Below are positions 23,787 through 36,656 of a stretch of 64,000 nt of DNA, piece after piece; the first letter of the stretch is position 1, and every line of letters begins with the position of its first letter. The position numbers were made by a program, and so were the translations under genes. The DNA is taken from the NCBI RefSeq assembly GCF_023091155.1, contig NZ_JAHWXK010000001.1, positions 2,852,001 to 2,916,000 on the forward strand. The letters are read 5' to 3'. Below the pieces are notes generated by a model, which saw only the letters and a program-made list of their open reading frames with translations, did no database searches and had not been told where the DNA came from. Origin of the DNA: Microbacterium sufflavum. GTDB lineage: Bacteria > Actinomycetota > Actinomycetes > Actinomycetales > Microbacteriaceae.

Positions 23787-24463
23787 GATTCCAGGCTAGC
23801 GGCTCGCGCGAGGTGCCTGAGCCGCGAGACCGCCGCCTCCACGTCGTCCTGCCCGTACACGGCCGAGCCCGCGACGAAGGTGTCCGCCCCCGCGGCCGCC
23901 GCCTGCGCGATCGTGTCGTCGGAGATCCCCCCGTCGACCTGGAGCCATACCTGCGACCCTCGACGTCGTGCCTCCTCCGACAGCGCGCGCAGCTTCGGCA
24001 TCGTCTCCGGCATGAACCCCTGACCGCCGAACCCGGGCTCCACCGTCATCACCAGGATCTGGTCGAACTCGTCGAGGACCGGGAACAGTCCTTCGACCGG
24101 GGTGTCCGGCTTGACCGCGACACCGGCTCTGGCACCGATGTCGCGCAACCGCCGCGCGAGCGACACCGGGTCGACCGCGGCCTCCAGGTGGAAGGTGACG
24201 CTCGCCGCGCCCAGCTCCGCGTACCCGGGTGCCCAGCGCTCGGGGTCTGTGATCATGAGGTGCACGTCGAGAGGGACGGGACTGGTCTCCTGGATGCGCT
24301 GCACCATCTGCGGCCCGAACGTGAGGTTGGGCACGAAATGGTTGTCCATCACGTCGACGTGGGCGAAGTCGGCCGTCGCGATGCGGGCGAGCTCCGTCTG
24401 CATGTTGACGAAGTCGGCGGCGAGGATGCTCGGGTTGATGCGCGGTGCGCGAGGAAGCTCCAC
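23783..24463 (-). CDS. rpe: Ribulose-phosphate 3-epimerase
   Basis: TIM-barrel metal enzyme of 226 residues that interconverts ribulose 5-phosphate and xylulose 5-phosphate. Family signatures are [26 protein letters not shown] and VDGGIS near residue 180, with [10 protein letters not shown] as the phosphate-closing loop. The GTG at 24463 follows the rsmB stop by 10 bases with an AGGACAGAG site. Placing an R5P-supplying enzyme directly before hisE/hisG links it to PRPP-consuming histidine synthesis. Confidence 0.96.
   Translation of the reverse strand: MELPRAPRINPSILAADFVNMQTELARIATADFAHVDVMDNHFVPNLTFGPQMVQRIQETSPVPLDVHLMITDPERWAPGYAELGAASVTFHLEAAVDPVSLARRLRDIGARAGVAVKPDTPVEGLFPVLDEFDQILVMTVEPGFGGQGFMPETMPKLRALSEEARRRGSQVWLQVDGGISDDTIAQAAAAGADTFVAGSAVYGQDDVEAAVSRLRHLARAASLES
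23793..23798 (-). promoter_or_regulatory. -10 element TAGCCT, internal leaderless promoter of hisE
   Basis: TAGCCT on the minus strand inside the last codons of rpe, followed by 6 bases and then the hisE GTG at 23786. It would uncouple the his-trp genes from the upstream rsmB-rpe transcript. Confidence 0.4.
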
Positions 24464-24473
24464 GGTCTCTGTC

Positions 24474-25931
24474 CTACCCTTCGGTGTCGTCGGTGCGCTG
24501 CAGGAGCGCGAGGAACATGGCGTCGGTGCCGTGACGGTGCGGCCACAGCTGGGCGCTGCCCGTGGCGGCACGACCGTCGTCGGCGAGGTCGATCGGCGAG
24601 CGGGAGACGTCGCGCACCACGCGCCGCGCATCCAGCTCCACCACGTCGGCGCGGTCCCGCAGCACCTCCCGCACGACCCCGGTGGTCTCGGCCAGGTGCG
24701 GCGAGCACGTGACATAGGCCACGACGCCGCCCGGAGCGAGTGCGTCGAGAGCGGCGGACAGCAGGTCCACCTGCAGCGGCACGAGCTCGGCCACATCGGC
24801 GGGCGTCTTGCGCCAGCGCGCCTCCGGACGACGCCGCAGCGCTCCCAGCCCGGTGCACGGCGCGTCCACGAGGATGCGGTCGAACCCGCCCGGGTTCTCG
24901 CGCGCCAGCTCTCTGCCGTCGCGCTCGTGCACGATCACGTCTCCGGGGACGGCCCGCAGCGCCTTCCGCACCAGTCGAGCGCGCGTCGGCACGACCTCGT
25001 TGGCCTCCAACGCGACCTCGTGCTCGCGGGCGATCGCGGCCAGCAGCGCCGTCTTGCCGCCCGGCCCGGCGCACAAGTCGAGCCACCGCTCCCCCGCCCG
25101 GACCGGTGCCGCGGCGGCCAGCGCGAGGGCGACGAGCTGCGACCCTTCGTCCTGGACGCGCACCGTGCCGGCGGACTCCGCGACCGGACGACGAGGGTCG
25201 CCCCCGGGTGACGCGAACGCGGTCGGCGCGAACGGGCGACGGGGCTCACCCGGCTGCGCGAGTCCGGGGAGGGCCACCAGCGTCACCTCGGGCGACGCGT
25301 TGTCGGCCTCGAGCAGGGCGTCGAGCTCGTCGACCCTGCCCTCGGCCGCCAGTGCGCGCCGCAGAGCCCGGATGACCCACACCGGATGCGCCGCGCGGAG
25401 GGCGAGACGCTCATCGTCGGAGCGCGCCTCGGCCTCGATGCGCTCCATCCACTGCCCGGGCGACTCGCGCGCCACGCGACGCAGCACCGCGTTCGCGAAA
25501 CTGGCCGCGCCACGGCCCGCCCGCGTCGCCACGAGGTTCACCGACTCGTTCACGGCCGCGTGCGAGGCGACCCTGGTCGCCAGGAGCTGATGGACCGCGA
25601 GCCGCAGTGCGTCCAGCACGGCCGGATTGATCGAGGAGGTGCTGCGATCCGCGGCCGCCGCGATCACCGCGTCGTACGTGCCTCGGCGGCGCAGCGTCCC
25701 GTAGGTGAGCTCGGTGGCGAGGGCCGCGTCCTGCGCGTCCAGCCCGGCCTCCGCGATCGCCGGGGGAAGCACGAGGTTGGCGTACGCGTCGGAGTCGGAC
25801 ACCGCCCGCAGCACCTCGTAGGCGACGAGCCGCGCCGGCTGCACCGTCCGCCGGGGCCCGCGCTCGTCGGTGCGCGCTGCCGGTCGGGGACGGCGGACCC
25901 CCGGGTGCTGGTGTCGCTCCTGCCTGCTCAC
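24474..25931 (-). CDS. rsmB: 16S rRNA m5C967 methyltransferase (RsmB/Fmu)
   Basis: SAM-dependent RNA cytosine-C5 methyltransferase of 485 residues. An N-terminal NusB-like RNA-binding domain (about 30-165, ARLVAYEVLRAV) is followed by a Rossmann methyltransferase with LDLCAGPGGKT (SAM loop), DAPCTGLG (motif IV, resolving Cys) and VTCSPH (motif VI, catalytic Cys). Near 230-265 there is a linker rich in Arg and Pro. The GTG start overlaps the fmt stop by 4 bases. The fmt-rsmB pair is conserved widely and ties initiator tRNA formylation to ribosome modification. Confidence 0.95.
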   Translation of the reverse strand: MSRQERHQHPGVRRPRPAARTDERGPRRTVQPARLVAYEVLRAVSDSDAYANLVLPPAIAEAGLDAQDAALATELTYGTLRRRGTYDAVIAAAADRSTSSINPAVLDALRLAVHQLLATRVASHAAVNESVNLVATRAGRGAASFANAVLRRVARESPGQWMERIEAEARSDDERLALRAAHPVWVIRALRRALAAEGRVDELDALLEADNASPEVTLVALPGLAQPGEPRRPFAPTAFASPGGDPRRPVAESAGTVRVQDEGSQLVALALAAAAPVRAGERWLDLCAGPGGKTALLAAIAREHEVALEANEVVPTRARLVRKALRAVPGDVIVHERDGRELARENPGGFDRILVDAPCTGLGALRRRPEARWRKTPADVAELVPLQVDLLSAALDALAPGGVVAYVTCSPHLAETTGVVREVLRDRADVVELDARRVVRDVSRSPIDLADDGRAATGSAQLWPHRHGTDAMFLALLQRTDDTEG

Positions 25932-26845
25932 GATCCCGCTCGCCGCTCGCCGCCCTGCAGGCCCCGCCACCAGTCGGCGGCGTTCATCGCCCCCTTGCCT
26001 GCCGGCTGCACGCGGGTCACCGCGAGGGGCGCGGTCGCGGTGCCGATCAGCAGCGCCGTCCTGGTGCCCGAGAGCACGCCGGGAGGCAACTGCTCCTCCC
26101 CGGCCGCGGGCTCGGCGGCGAGGATCTTCAGGCGCTGCCCGTCCACCGTCGTGTGGGCGCCGGGCTCGGGCGTCACCCCGCGGAACCGTGCGAACACCGA
26201 CGACACGGGCTGCGTGAAGTCGAGGAGTCCGTCCGCCAGGCTCAGCTTCGCCGCGAACGTCGGCTCGCCCTCCTGCGGCACCGCCCGCGCCTCTCCCGCC
26301 GCGATCGCCGCGACCACCTCCGCGGTCAGGTCGGCGCCGTCGCGCGCGAGCGCCTCCAGCGCCTCGCCGGCCGTCGCCGACGACGGCACCGCCACGGTGC
26401 GCCGTGCGAACACGTCGCCCGCGTCGAGCTCCGGCACGAGCTGGAAGACGCTGGCGCCCAGCACCTCGTCGCCCGCGATCAGCGCGCGCTGCACCGGCGC
26501 CGCGCCACGCCAGGCGGGCAGTAGGGAGAAGTGCAGGTTGATCCATCCGGCGTCCGGCGTCGACAGCAACGGCTCGCGCACGAGCCCGCCGTAGGCGACG
26601 ATCACGCCCAGCTCGGGCTCGAGCGCGGCGATCTCCGCGGTCACCGCGTCATCCAGACGGGCCGCCCGGATGACCGGGAGGCCCCGTTCTGCGGCAGCCT
26701 GGGCGACGGGCGACGGCGTCAGCACGCGCTTGCGGCCGAGCGGCGCATCCGGTCTCGTCACCACCGCGGCGATGTCGTGCTCCGCAGCGAGGCGATGGAG
26801 TGTGGGCACGGCAGCGGAGGGCGTGCCGGCGAAGACGAGGCGCAT
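25928..26845 (-). CDS. fmt: Methionyl-tRNA formyltransferase
   Basis: Enzyme of 305 residues that formylates Met-tRNAfMet using 10-formyl-tetrahydrofolate. The formyltransferase core has VFAGTPSAAVP at the N-terminus, and the folate and catalytic segment INLHFSLLPAWRGAAP near residue 107, with Asn and His as catalytic residues; the partner Asp is in ELDAGDVF. The C-terminal OB-like tRNA-binding domain covers about 205-305. The ATG follows priA by 19 bases. Confidence 0.96.
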   Translation of the reverse strand: MRLVFAGTPSAAVPTLHRLAAEHDIAAVVTRPDAPLGRKRVLTPSPVAQAAAERGLPVIRAARLDDAVTAEIAALEPELGVIVAYGGLVREPLLSTPDAGWINLHFSLLPAWRGAAPVQRALIAGDEVLGASVFQLVPELDAGDVFARRTVAVPSSATAGEALEALARDGADLTAEVVAAIAAGEARAVPQEGEPTFAAKLSLADGLLDFTQPVSSVFARFRGVTPEPGAHTTVDGQRLKILAAEPAAGEEQLPPGVLSGTRTALLIGTATAPLAVTRVQPAGKGAMNAADWWRGLQGGERRAGS

Positions 26846-26864
26846 GAAGGTTCTCCGGAAGGGG

Positions 26865-28823
26865 TCAGAGCTCTGGATCGAGGATATCGAGGCGCACCGT
26901 GAGCGCGCTCCGGGCCGCGCGCGCTCGGCCCCGCCGTCCGTTCACGGCCTCCGCCACCACGGCTGCGCGCAGGACGGTCGCCACCCGCACCCCGGCGCCG
27001 TAGTCGAAGCGGACCAGGGCGCGCACGCGCGGAGGGTCGTCGTCGCCCTCGACGGGGACGGGGCCGAGCACGGCGTCGGACGGCAGCGACAGCTCCCCGA
27101 GCGCGGCAAGAGCGCGGGCGACCGCGGCCGACGTGCCCTCCACGAGCGCGACGCGCGCGGTGGGCGGCATGTGCAGCGGGGCGCGGTTCTCCAGCTCCGA
27201 GCGCGCGTAGCCCGCCTGGTTCCACGTCGCGAGGGCCTTGGCGACCGCGCCGTCCACCCCCACCAGATGCACCGGAGCCCCGGGGGCGGCCAGCGCGGCA
27301 GCGTTCGACCACCAGCGCAGACACGCCTCGCCGATCCGCAAGTCGGGCGACTGCAGCATGCGCGGCCCGTCCAGCAGCACGACCGCGCGGTACCCGCCCT
27401 CCGCGAGGGGCTCGGCGCCGCGGGTCGCCACGACGAGCGCGGGGCGGGCGTCCACCCGCTCCACGGGGTGGCTGCCGTCCGCCACGATCACGCGCACGCC
27501 GGGAAACGCCCTGCCGAGCTCGTCCGCGGTGCGCTCACTGCCCGACGACGCCAGCCGCAGCCGCGGGGACGAGCACGCCGGACAGGTCCACGCACTCGCG
27601 CCGCGCCCGCACCAGCCGCACACCGGAACGGCACCGCGATGCCGCGCGCCGAGCGGCCCGCCGCAGTGGGCGCAGCGCGCGGGGGTCCGGCAGTCCGCGC
27701 ACACGAGCGACGGCGAGAACCCCGGGCGCGACACCTGCACCAGCACGGGCCCCTCCGCGGCCGCCGCCCTCGCCGCGAGGAACGCCGACGACGGCAGCCT
27801 CTGGGCGGCGGGACGCTCCAGCTCCTGCGGTGTGCTCAGCAGCACGCGCGGCAGCACCCGGCGCCCGGCCCGCACGTCGCGCAGCCAGCCGCGCGCCACG
27901 AGCCGCTCGACCTCCGTCGTGCGGGTGTGCCCGGCGAACAGCAGCGCGGAGCCCTCCGACTCCTGCCGCAGCAGCGCCGCATCACGCGCGTGCACATAGG
28001 GGGCGAGCGGCTCGCCGAGCAGCGGGTCCCCGTCGTCCCACACGACCACCAGGCCCGCCGTCACCGGGGCGTACACGGCCGAGCGGTTGCCCACCACGAT
28101 GCACGGGGCGGCCTCGAGGGTCCGCAGGAACGCCCGGTAGCGGTCGGGGTTCGCCTGGCGCGAGTCGTGCCGCACCACGGCTTCCGGAGGCACCACGGCC
28201 TCGAGCGCCGCGAGCAGACGGTCGAGGTCGCGATGGTCGGGCACCACGAGGATCGTCGAGCGTCCCGCGGCGAGAGTGCGCGCCGCCGCGGCCGCGAGCA
28301 GTCGCGCCCAGCCCTGTGCGCCGTCGTCCAGCTGCGGGATGGCCTCGACCGCGGCGCGGCCTCCCTCGTCGAGCACGGCATCGAGACCGTCGTACGCCGC
28401 CAGCACACGCTCCGCCTCGGCCGACTGCTCGGCGTCGGGCGCCACGACCGGGGCGTCGGCGCGCCAGGCCTTCTCCACGCGCACCTGTCGCTTCGGGATC
28501 ACGAGCCGCAGCACATCGGACGCCGAGCCCGCGGCACGGTCGGCGACCCGCCGCGCCAGGCGGTACAGGCGGTCGGGCAGCACCGGGACCGCCGACACCA
28601 CGGTCTCCACCTCGGACAGGGGTCGTTCCGCGTCGCTCTCGACGTCGACCTCCACCACATAGCCGTCCACCACGCGGCCGGCGGTGCGCAGCGGCACCTT
28701 CACCCGCACGCCGGGCTCGACGGGCCCGAGCTCGGCGGGAAGGGCGTAGTCGAACAGCCGGTCGAGCTGCGGCAGCGGCGAGTCGAGGAGCACGCGCGCG
28801 ATGCGACGGCTCTCGGGCGACAT
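26865..28823 (-). CDS. priA: Primosomal protein N' (PriA), helicase motifs degenerate
   Basis: PriA-like protein of 652 residues. It keeps the N-terminal 3'-DNA-binding domain and the zinc-binding domain with eight cysteines (Cys375, 378, 384, 387, 402, 405, 414, 417). The helicase core has lost its nucleotide-binding motifs: no GxGKT/S Walker A is present where LAAAAARTLAAGRST stands, and the DEEH box is replaced by WDDGDP. This is characteristic of actinobacterial PriA, which is annotated as probable because it should not hydrolyse ATP. It may still load replication restart proteins through protein and DNA contacts. The ATG at 28823 follows metK by 16 bases. Confidence 0.93.
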   Translation of the reverse strand: MSPESRRIARVLLDSPLPQLDRLFDYALPAELGPVEPGVRVKVPLRTAGRVVDGYVVEVDVESDAERPLSEVETVVSAVPVLPDRLYRLARRVADRAAGSASDVLRLVIPKRQVRVEKAWRADAPVVAPDAEQSAEAERVLAAYDGLDAVLDEGGRAAVEAIPQLDDGAQGWARLLAAAAARTLAAGRSTILVVPDHRDLDRLLAALEAVVPPEAVVRHDSRQANPDRYRAFLRTLEAAPCIVVGNRSAVYAPVTAGLVVVWDDGDPLLGEPLAPYVHARDAALLRQESEGSALLFAGHTRTTEVERLVARGWLRDVRAGRRVLPRVLLSTPQELERPAAQRLPSSAFLAARAAAAEGPVLVQVSRPGFSPSLVCADCRTPARCAHCGGPLGARHRGAVPVCGWCGRGASAWTCPACSSPRLRLASSGSERTADELGRAFPGVRVIVADGSHPVERVDARPALVVATRGAEPLAEGGYRAVVLLDGPRMLQSPDLRIGEACLRWWSNAAALAAPGAPVHLVGVDGAVAKALATWNQAGYARSELENRAPLHMPPTARVALVEGTSAAVARALAALGELSLPSDAVLGPVPVEGDDDPPRVRALVRFDYGAGVRVATVLRAAVVAEAVNGRRGRARAARSALTVRLDILDPEL

Positions 28824-28839
28824 CAGGACCTCGGCCCCC

Positions 28840-30033
28840 TCAGAGCCCGGCAGCGCGGCGCAGCTCGTCGGCGCGGTCGGTGCGCTCCCACCTGAAGTCG
28901 GGGAGCTCGCGCCCGAAGTGGCCGTACGCCGCGGTCTGCGCGTAGATCGGGCGCAGCAGGTCGAGCTGCTCGATGATCGCCTGCGGGCGCAGGTCGAACA
29001 CCTCCTCGATCGCGCGCGTGATGACCTCGTCCGACACCCGGCCGGTGCCGAACGTCTCGACGTAGAGCCCCACGGGGCGCGCGACACCGATCGCATAGGC
29101 GACCTGCACCTCGAGGCGGTCGGCCAGTCCCGCCGCCACGGCGTTCTTGGCCACCCACCGTGTGGCGTAGGCGCCGGAACGGTCGACCTTGGACGGGTCC
29201 TTGCCGCTGAACGCGCCGCCACCGTGACGCGCGGCACCGCCGTACGTGTCGATGATGATCTTGCGTCCGGTGAGGCCCGCGTCGCCCTTCGGCCCGCCCG
29301 TCACGAACGGACCGGCGGGGTTGATGTAGTAGGTCACGTCGTCGAGCGCGAGGCCCGTGGTCGCCAGGACGGGGTCGATCACGTGCTCGCGCACCTGCGC
29401 CTTGAGCTCGTCCTGCGAGATGTCGGGGTGATGCTGCGTGGAGAGCACGACCGCGTCGATCGTCTTCGGGGTGAAGCCGTCGTACCCGAGCGTGACCTGG
29501 GTCTTGCCGTCGGGGCGGAGATACGGCAGCAGGCCGCTGCGGCGCACCTCGGTCAGGCGTTCGGCGATGCGGTGCGCCGTCCACGCGGCCATCGGCATGA
29601 GCTGCGGCGTCTCGTTCGTCGCGAAGCCGAACATGATGCCCTGATCGCCGGCGCCGAGGCCGTCGAGCGGATCGACCGACGTGCCGTCGCGGTGCTCCTG
29701 GGCGTTGTCGACGCCGTGGGCGATGTCGGTGGACTGCTCCCCGACGGAGACGCTCACCCCGCAGGAGTCCCCGTCGAACCCGGTGTCGGACGACGTGTAG
29801 CCGATGCCGTTGACCACCTGGCGCACGATCGTCGGGATGTCGACGTAGGCGTCGGTGCGGATCTCTCCGGCGACGTGCACCAGCCCGGTCGTGACGAGCG
29901 TCTCGACGGCGACACGGGACCCCGGGTCCTTCGCGAGCAGGCCGTCGAGGATGCTGTCCGAGATCTGGTCGCAGATCTTGTCCGGGTGCCCTTCGGTGAC
30001 GGACTCGGACGTGAACAGACGCAGCGCGCTCAT
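28840..30033 (-). CDS. metK: S-adenosylmethionine synthetase
   Basis: Enzyme of 397 residues that makes S-adenosylmethionine from methionine and ATP. Signatures are [17 protein letters not shown] at the N-terminus, the [12 protein letters not shown] hexapeptide region near residue 120, and the P-loop-like [16 protein letters not shown] near residue 270. The ATG at 30033 is preferred, with a GGAG site about 7 bases upstream, over a longer in-frame start. The 88-base gap upstream contains a small GGGTG-TGG-CACCC hairpin at 30065-30077; no SAM riboswitch is recognisable. Confidence 0.97.
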   Translation of the reverse strand: MSALRLFTSESVTEGHPDKICDQISDSILDGLLAKDPGSRVAVETLVTTGLVHVAGEIRTDAYVDIPTIVRQVVNGIGYTSSDTGFDGDSCGVSVSVGEQSTDIAHGVDNAQEHRDGTSVDPLDGLGAGDQGIMFGFATNETPQLMPMAAWTAHRIAERLTEVRRSGLLPYLRPDGKTQVTLGYDGFTPKTIDAVVLSTQHHPDISQDELKAQVREHVIDPVLATTGLALDDVTYYINPAGPFVTGGPKGDAGLTGRKIIIDTYGGAARHGGGAFSGKDPSKVDRSGAYATRWVAKNAVAAGLADRLEVQVAYAIGVARPVGLYVETFGTGRVSDEVITRAIEEVFDLRPQAIIEQLDLLRPIYAQTAAYGHFGRELPDFRWERTDRADELRRAAGL

Positions 30034-30121
30034 CGATGCTCCAGAACGGGGACGGACGGGGGGAGGGTGTGGCACCCATTCTGGACCGCGCCACCGACGA
30101 AGCGGCGGCACGGTCGTCGAG

Positions 30122-30376
30122 TCACTCCGCGTGACGCAGGCGGAGCTTGTCCTCGTTGATCTCGTGCAGCGCGATGGTCAGCGGCTTGTCCTCGACGGAC
30201 GAGTCCACGAGCGGACCGACGTTGTCGAACAGGTTGCCCTCGTGGAGGTCGGAATAGTAGTCGTTGATCTGGCGTGCGCGCTTGGCCGCGTAGATCACGA
30301 GCTCGTACTTGGAGTCGACGCGCTCCAGCAGGTTGTCGATGGGGGGATCGATGATGCCGTTGTTGCGTCCGGCCAT
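30122..30376 (-). CDS. rpoZ: RNA polymerase omega subunit
   Basis: Omega subunit of RNA polymerase, 84 residues, which stabilises the beta' subunit during assembly. The conserved core is [20 protein letters not shown] followed by RARQINDYY. The ATG at 30376 has a strong AGGAGGT site. It lies 68 bases downstream of gmk; the gap holds a 6-bp hairpin (30397-30413) that may attenuate transcription from the pyrimidine operon. Confidence 0.96.
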   Translation of the reverse strand: MAGRNNGIIDPPIDNLLERVDSKYELVIYAAKRARQINDYYSDLHEGNLFDNVGPLVDSSVEDKPLTIALHEINEDKLRLRHAE

Positions 30377-30444
30377 GGGGGGACCTCCTGATCAGGCGAC
30401 GGGGTTCGTCGCGAAGACGGTGCTGCGGGCGCGCGAGGAAAGCG

Positions 30445-31356
30445 TCAGCGCGCAGAGCTTGTAGACAAGTCTACGACCTCGCGAGCGGCGGTGGCGACGT
30501 CCTCGTTCACGACGAGGTGGTCGAACTCGTTCTGCGCGGCCAGCTCGACCTTCGCGGTGCGCAGTCGCCGCGCCCGCTCCTCCGCGTCCTCCGTGCCGCG
30601 GCCGACCAGCCGGTGCACCAGCTCGTCCCAGCTCGGAGGAAGCAGGAAGATGAGCGTCGCCGAGGGCTCCGCGGCGCGCACCTGCCGTGCGCCCTGCAGG
30701 TCGATCTCGAGCAGCACCGTCTTGCCCTCGGCCAGCGCCGCATCGATCGGAGCGCGCGGGGTGCCGTAGCGCGAGCGGTTGTGCACCACGGCGTACTCCA
30801 GCAGCTCGCCGTCGGCGATCAGGCGGTCGAACTCGGCGTCATCGACGAAGTAGTAGTGCACGCCGTCGATCTCGCCGGGACGCGGCGCCCTGGTCGTCGC
30901 CGACACCGACAGGTGGATCTCGGGGTTGTTCTCCCGTATGTGCGCCGCGACGGTGCCCTTGCCCACCGCGGTCGGCCCGGCCAGCACCAGCAGGCGACTG
31001 CGGGCCTCGCGCGGCGTGGCCGGCGGGAACCGGCCGTCGAGCCACTCCTCCAGGACACGTCGTTGACGCGCTCCGAGGCCGCCGAGCCGCTTCACCGGAG
31101 AGATACGCAGCTCCTCCAGCACGCGGTCGCGCTTGCCGGCACCGATGGCCGGGAGCGCCAGGAGGAAGTCGGTGATGCGCAGCGAGCCCTCGACGGAGTC
31201 CGGGTCGGCGGTCGCGCGTCGCAGCACGGCCTGCGGCGTCACGACACGCATCGTCAGGTCGCGCTTGAGCGAGGCACGGGCCCGGCGGCGCTCGACCGCA
31301 CGGCGGGCGGCGGCGGCCCTGTCGACCTCGGGAACGGTGCGGTTGGTGTCAGGCAC
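30445..31356 (-). CDS. gmk: mIHF-like domain fused to guanylate kinase
   Basis: Protein of 303 residues, about 100 longer than normal guanylate kinase. Residues ~13-108 match the actinobacterial integration host factor (mIHF/sIHF) fold: a long basic helix then [20 protein letters not shown] and a second helix-turn segment. Residues ~120-303 are guanylate kinase with P-loop GPTAVGKGT at 127-135, [11 protein letters not shown], the GMP-binding YYFVDD, and [11 protein letters not shown]. In Mycobacterium and Streptomyces mihF is a separate gene immediately upstream of gmk. There is no frame break between the domains here, so this is a true single open frame. The GTG start overlaps the pyrF stop by 8 bases. 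Confidence 0.9.
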   Translation of the reverse strand: MPDTNRTVPEVDRAAAARRAVERRRARASLKRDLTMRVVTPQAVLRRATADPDSVEGSLRITDFLLALPAIGAGKRDRVLEELRISPVKRLGGLGARQRRVLEEWLDGRFPPATPREARSRLLVLAGPTAVGKGTVAAHIRENNPEIHLSVSATTRAPRPGEIDGVHYYFVDDAEFDRLIADGELLEYAVVHNRSRYGTPRAPIDAALAEGKTVLLEIDLQGARQVRAAEPSATLIFLLPPSWDELVHRLVGRGTEDAEERARRLRTAKVELAAQNEFDHLVVNEDVATAAREVVDLSTSSAR

Positions 31357-32190
31357 GGGTCACCTCGCGGTACTGGGCGGCACGTCGGGCGATGGTCTCG
31401 GCCAGGTCGTCGGGACCCGCGGAGAGGATGCTGCGGCTCTCGCTCGCGAGCACGGTGGGCGACAGCGAGCCGAAGCGCCGCCCGAGGTCCGCCGGCTCGG
31501 CCCCCTGCGCACCGAAGCCGGGCGCGAGGATCGGCGCCGCCGGGCTGATCGCGTCGATCCCGGTCGCGGCGAGGTCGAGCGTGGCACCGATCACGAAGCC
31601 GAAGCTGCCCCACTCCCCCGCCGGGGTGCTCGTCGCGTTGCGCGCCGAGACCTCGGCGACGACCGCCGCCGACACGGTCTCGCCCGACGCGGTCCGCGCG
31701 CGCTGGAGGTCGGCGGCCTCCGGGTTGCTCGTCGCCGCGAGGACGAACAGGCCCTTGCCGTGCTCGTCCGCCAGCGCGAACGCGCCGCCGAGAGCGCCCA
31801 CGCCGAGGTAGGGACTCACGGTGAGCGCGTCGGCCTCCAGCGGCGTCCCCGGAGCGAGCCACGCCTGCGCGTAGTCGTCCATCGTCGACCCGATGTCTCC
31901 GCGCTTGGCGTCGGCGATCACCAGCAGCCCCGCCGTCCGCGCCGCGGAGACCACGTCCTCCAGTGCGGCGATCCCGGCGGATCCGTAGCGCTCGAAGAAC
32001 GACACCTGCGGCTTCACGACGCCGACGTGATCCTGCGCGGCAGCGACGGTACGCAGCCCGAACTCCCGCACCCCGGCGGCGTCGGCGGAGAGCCCCCACG
32101 CCGCGAGCAGGGCGGCGTGGGGGTCGATGCCGACGCAGAGCGGTCCGTGCGCGTCCAGCGCCGCGCGGACCCGCTCTCCGAAGCGTGCGG

Positions 32191-32194
<4 letters not shown>
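31349..32194 (-). CDS. pyrF: Orotidine 5'-phosphate decarboxylase (type 2)
   Basis: Decarboxylase of 281 residues that makes UMP from OMP. It belongs to the longer PyrF subfamily 2 of actinobacteria, seen in the catalytic [10 protein letters not shown] near residue 94 and the N-terminal LCVGIDPHA. The start codon overlaps the carB stop (ATGA). It is the seventh gene of the pyrR-started operon. Confidence 0.95.
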
Positions 32195-35477
<3,283 letters not shown>

Positions 35478-35478
<1 letters not shown>

Positions 35479-36656
35479 TACTGGGCGTCCTTCTTGTTCG
35501 CGATGACCATGTCGCGGAAGCGGTCGAAGAGGTAGTTGGCGTCGTGCGGACCGGCCGCGGCCTCGGGGTGGTACTGCACCGAGAACGCGGGGATGTCGAG
35601 GGCGCGCAGGCCCTCCACGACGTTGTCGTTGAGGCCGACGTGGCTGACCTCGACCTTGCCGTAGCCGCGCGGGCTGTCGAAGGAGCCCTCCAGGGGCGCC
35701 TCGACCGCGAAGCCGTGGTTGTGGGCCGTGATCTCGACCTTGCCCGTCTGCTTGTCGAGCACGGGCTGGTTGATGCCGCGGTGGCCGAACGGCAGCTTGT
35801 AGGTGCCGAGTCCGAGGGCACGGCCGAGCAGCTGGTTGCCGAAGCAGATCCCGAAGAAGGGCAGTCCGTCGTCCAGCACGGCGCGCAGCAGCTCCACGTG
35901 GTCGCCCGAGGCGGCCGGGTCGCCCGGGCCGTTGGAGTAGAACACCGCCACCGGCTCGATCGCCCGGATGTCGTCGATGCTCACGTCCTGCGGGAGCACG
36001 TGCACGTCGAACCCGCGGGCGGCGAGGTTGTCGATCGTCGCCTGCTTCACGCCGAGGTCGAGCACGGCGAGGTTGCCGATGCGCTCCCCCACCGCCGGGG
36101 TCACGGTCGCGCTCTCGACCGAGACCTGCGCCGACAGGTTGAGTCCGGTCATCTCGGGGGCCTCCCGCACGATGCGCAGCTGCTCTTCCGCGTCGAGAGC
36201 GGCGTCGTCGCCCGAGAAGATGCCGCCGCGCATGGATCCGGCGGACCGGATGTGGCGCGTGACCGCGCGGGTGTCGATGCCGCTGATGCCGACGATGCCG
36301 TCCTCCACGAGGACGTCGTCGAGGGAGGCGTTGGCCCGCCAGTTCGAGACCACGCGCGAGGGGTCGCGGACGATGTAGCCGGCGACCCAGATGCGGCGCG
36401 ACTCGGTGTCCTCGTCGTTCATGCCGGTGTTGCCGATGTGCGGCGCCGTCTGCAGCACGATCTGACCCGCGTACGAGGGGTCGGTGATGGTCTCTTGATA
36501 TCCCGACATGCCGGTGGCGAACACGACCTCGCCGAGGGTGCGGCCGCGGGCGCCGTACGCGCGACCGGCGTGACGGGTGCCGTCCTCGAGGACGAGCACG
36601 GCGGGATCGGGCAGGCGGGACGGGGAGTCCGCCGGGGAGGATGTCTGGTTGATCAT
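35478..36656 (-). CDS. carA: Carbamoyl-phosphate synthase small subunit
   Basis: Glutaminase subunit of 392 residues that delivers ammonia to CarB. The N-terminal CPSase domain includes [18 protein letters not shown]. The class I amidotransferase nucleophile is Cys in FFGICFGNQ; the catalytic His and Glu are in [10 protein letters not shown] near the C-terminus. The ATG at 36656 is confirmed by an ATGA overlap with the upstream gene and by the family N-terminus. Confidence 0.97.

Noticed and set aside
30034..30121. A SAM riboswitch before metK
   Set aside because: Only a 5-bp hairpin and a distant 6-bp repeat were seen; no riboswitch core can be drawn.
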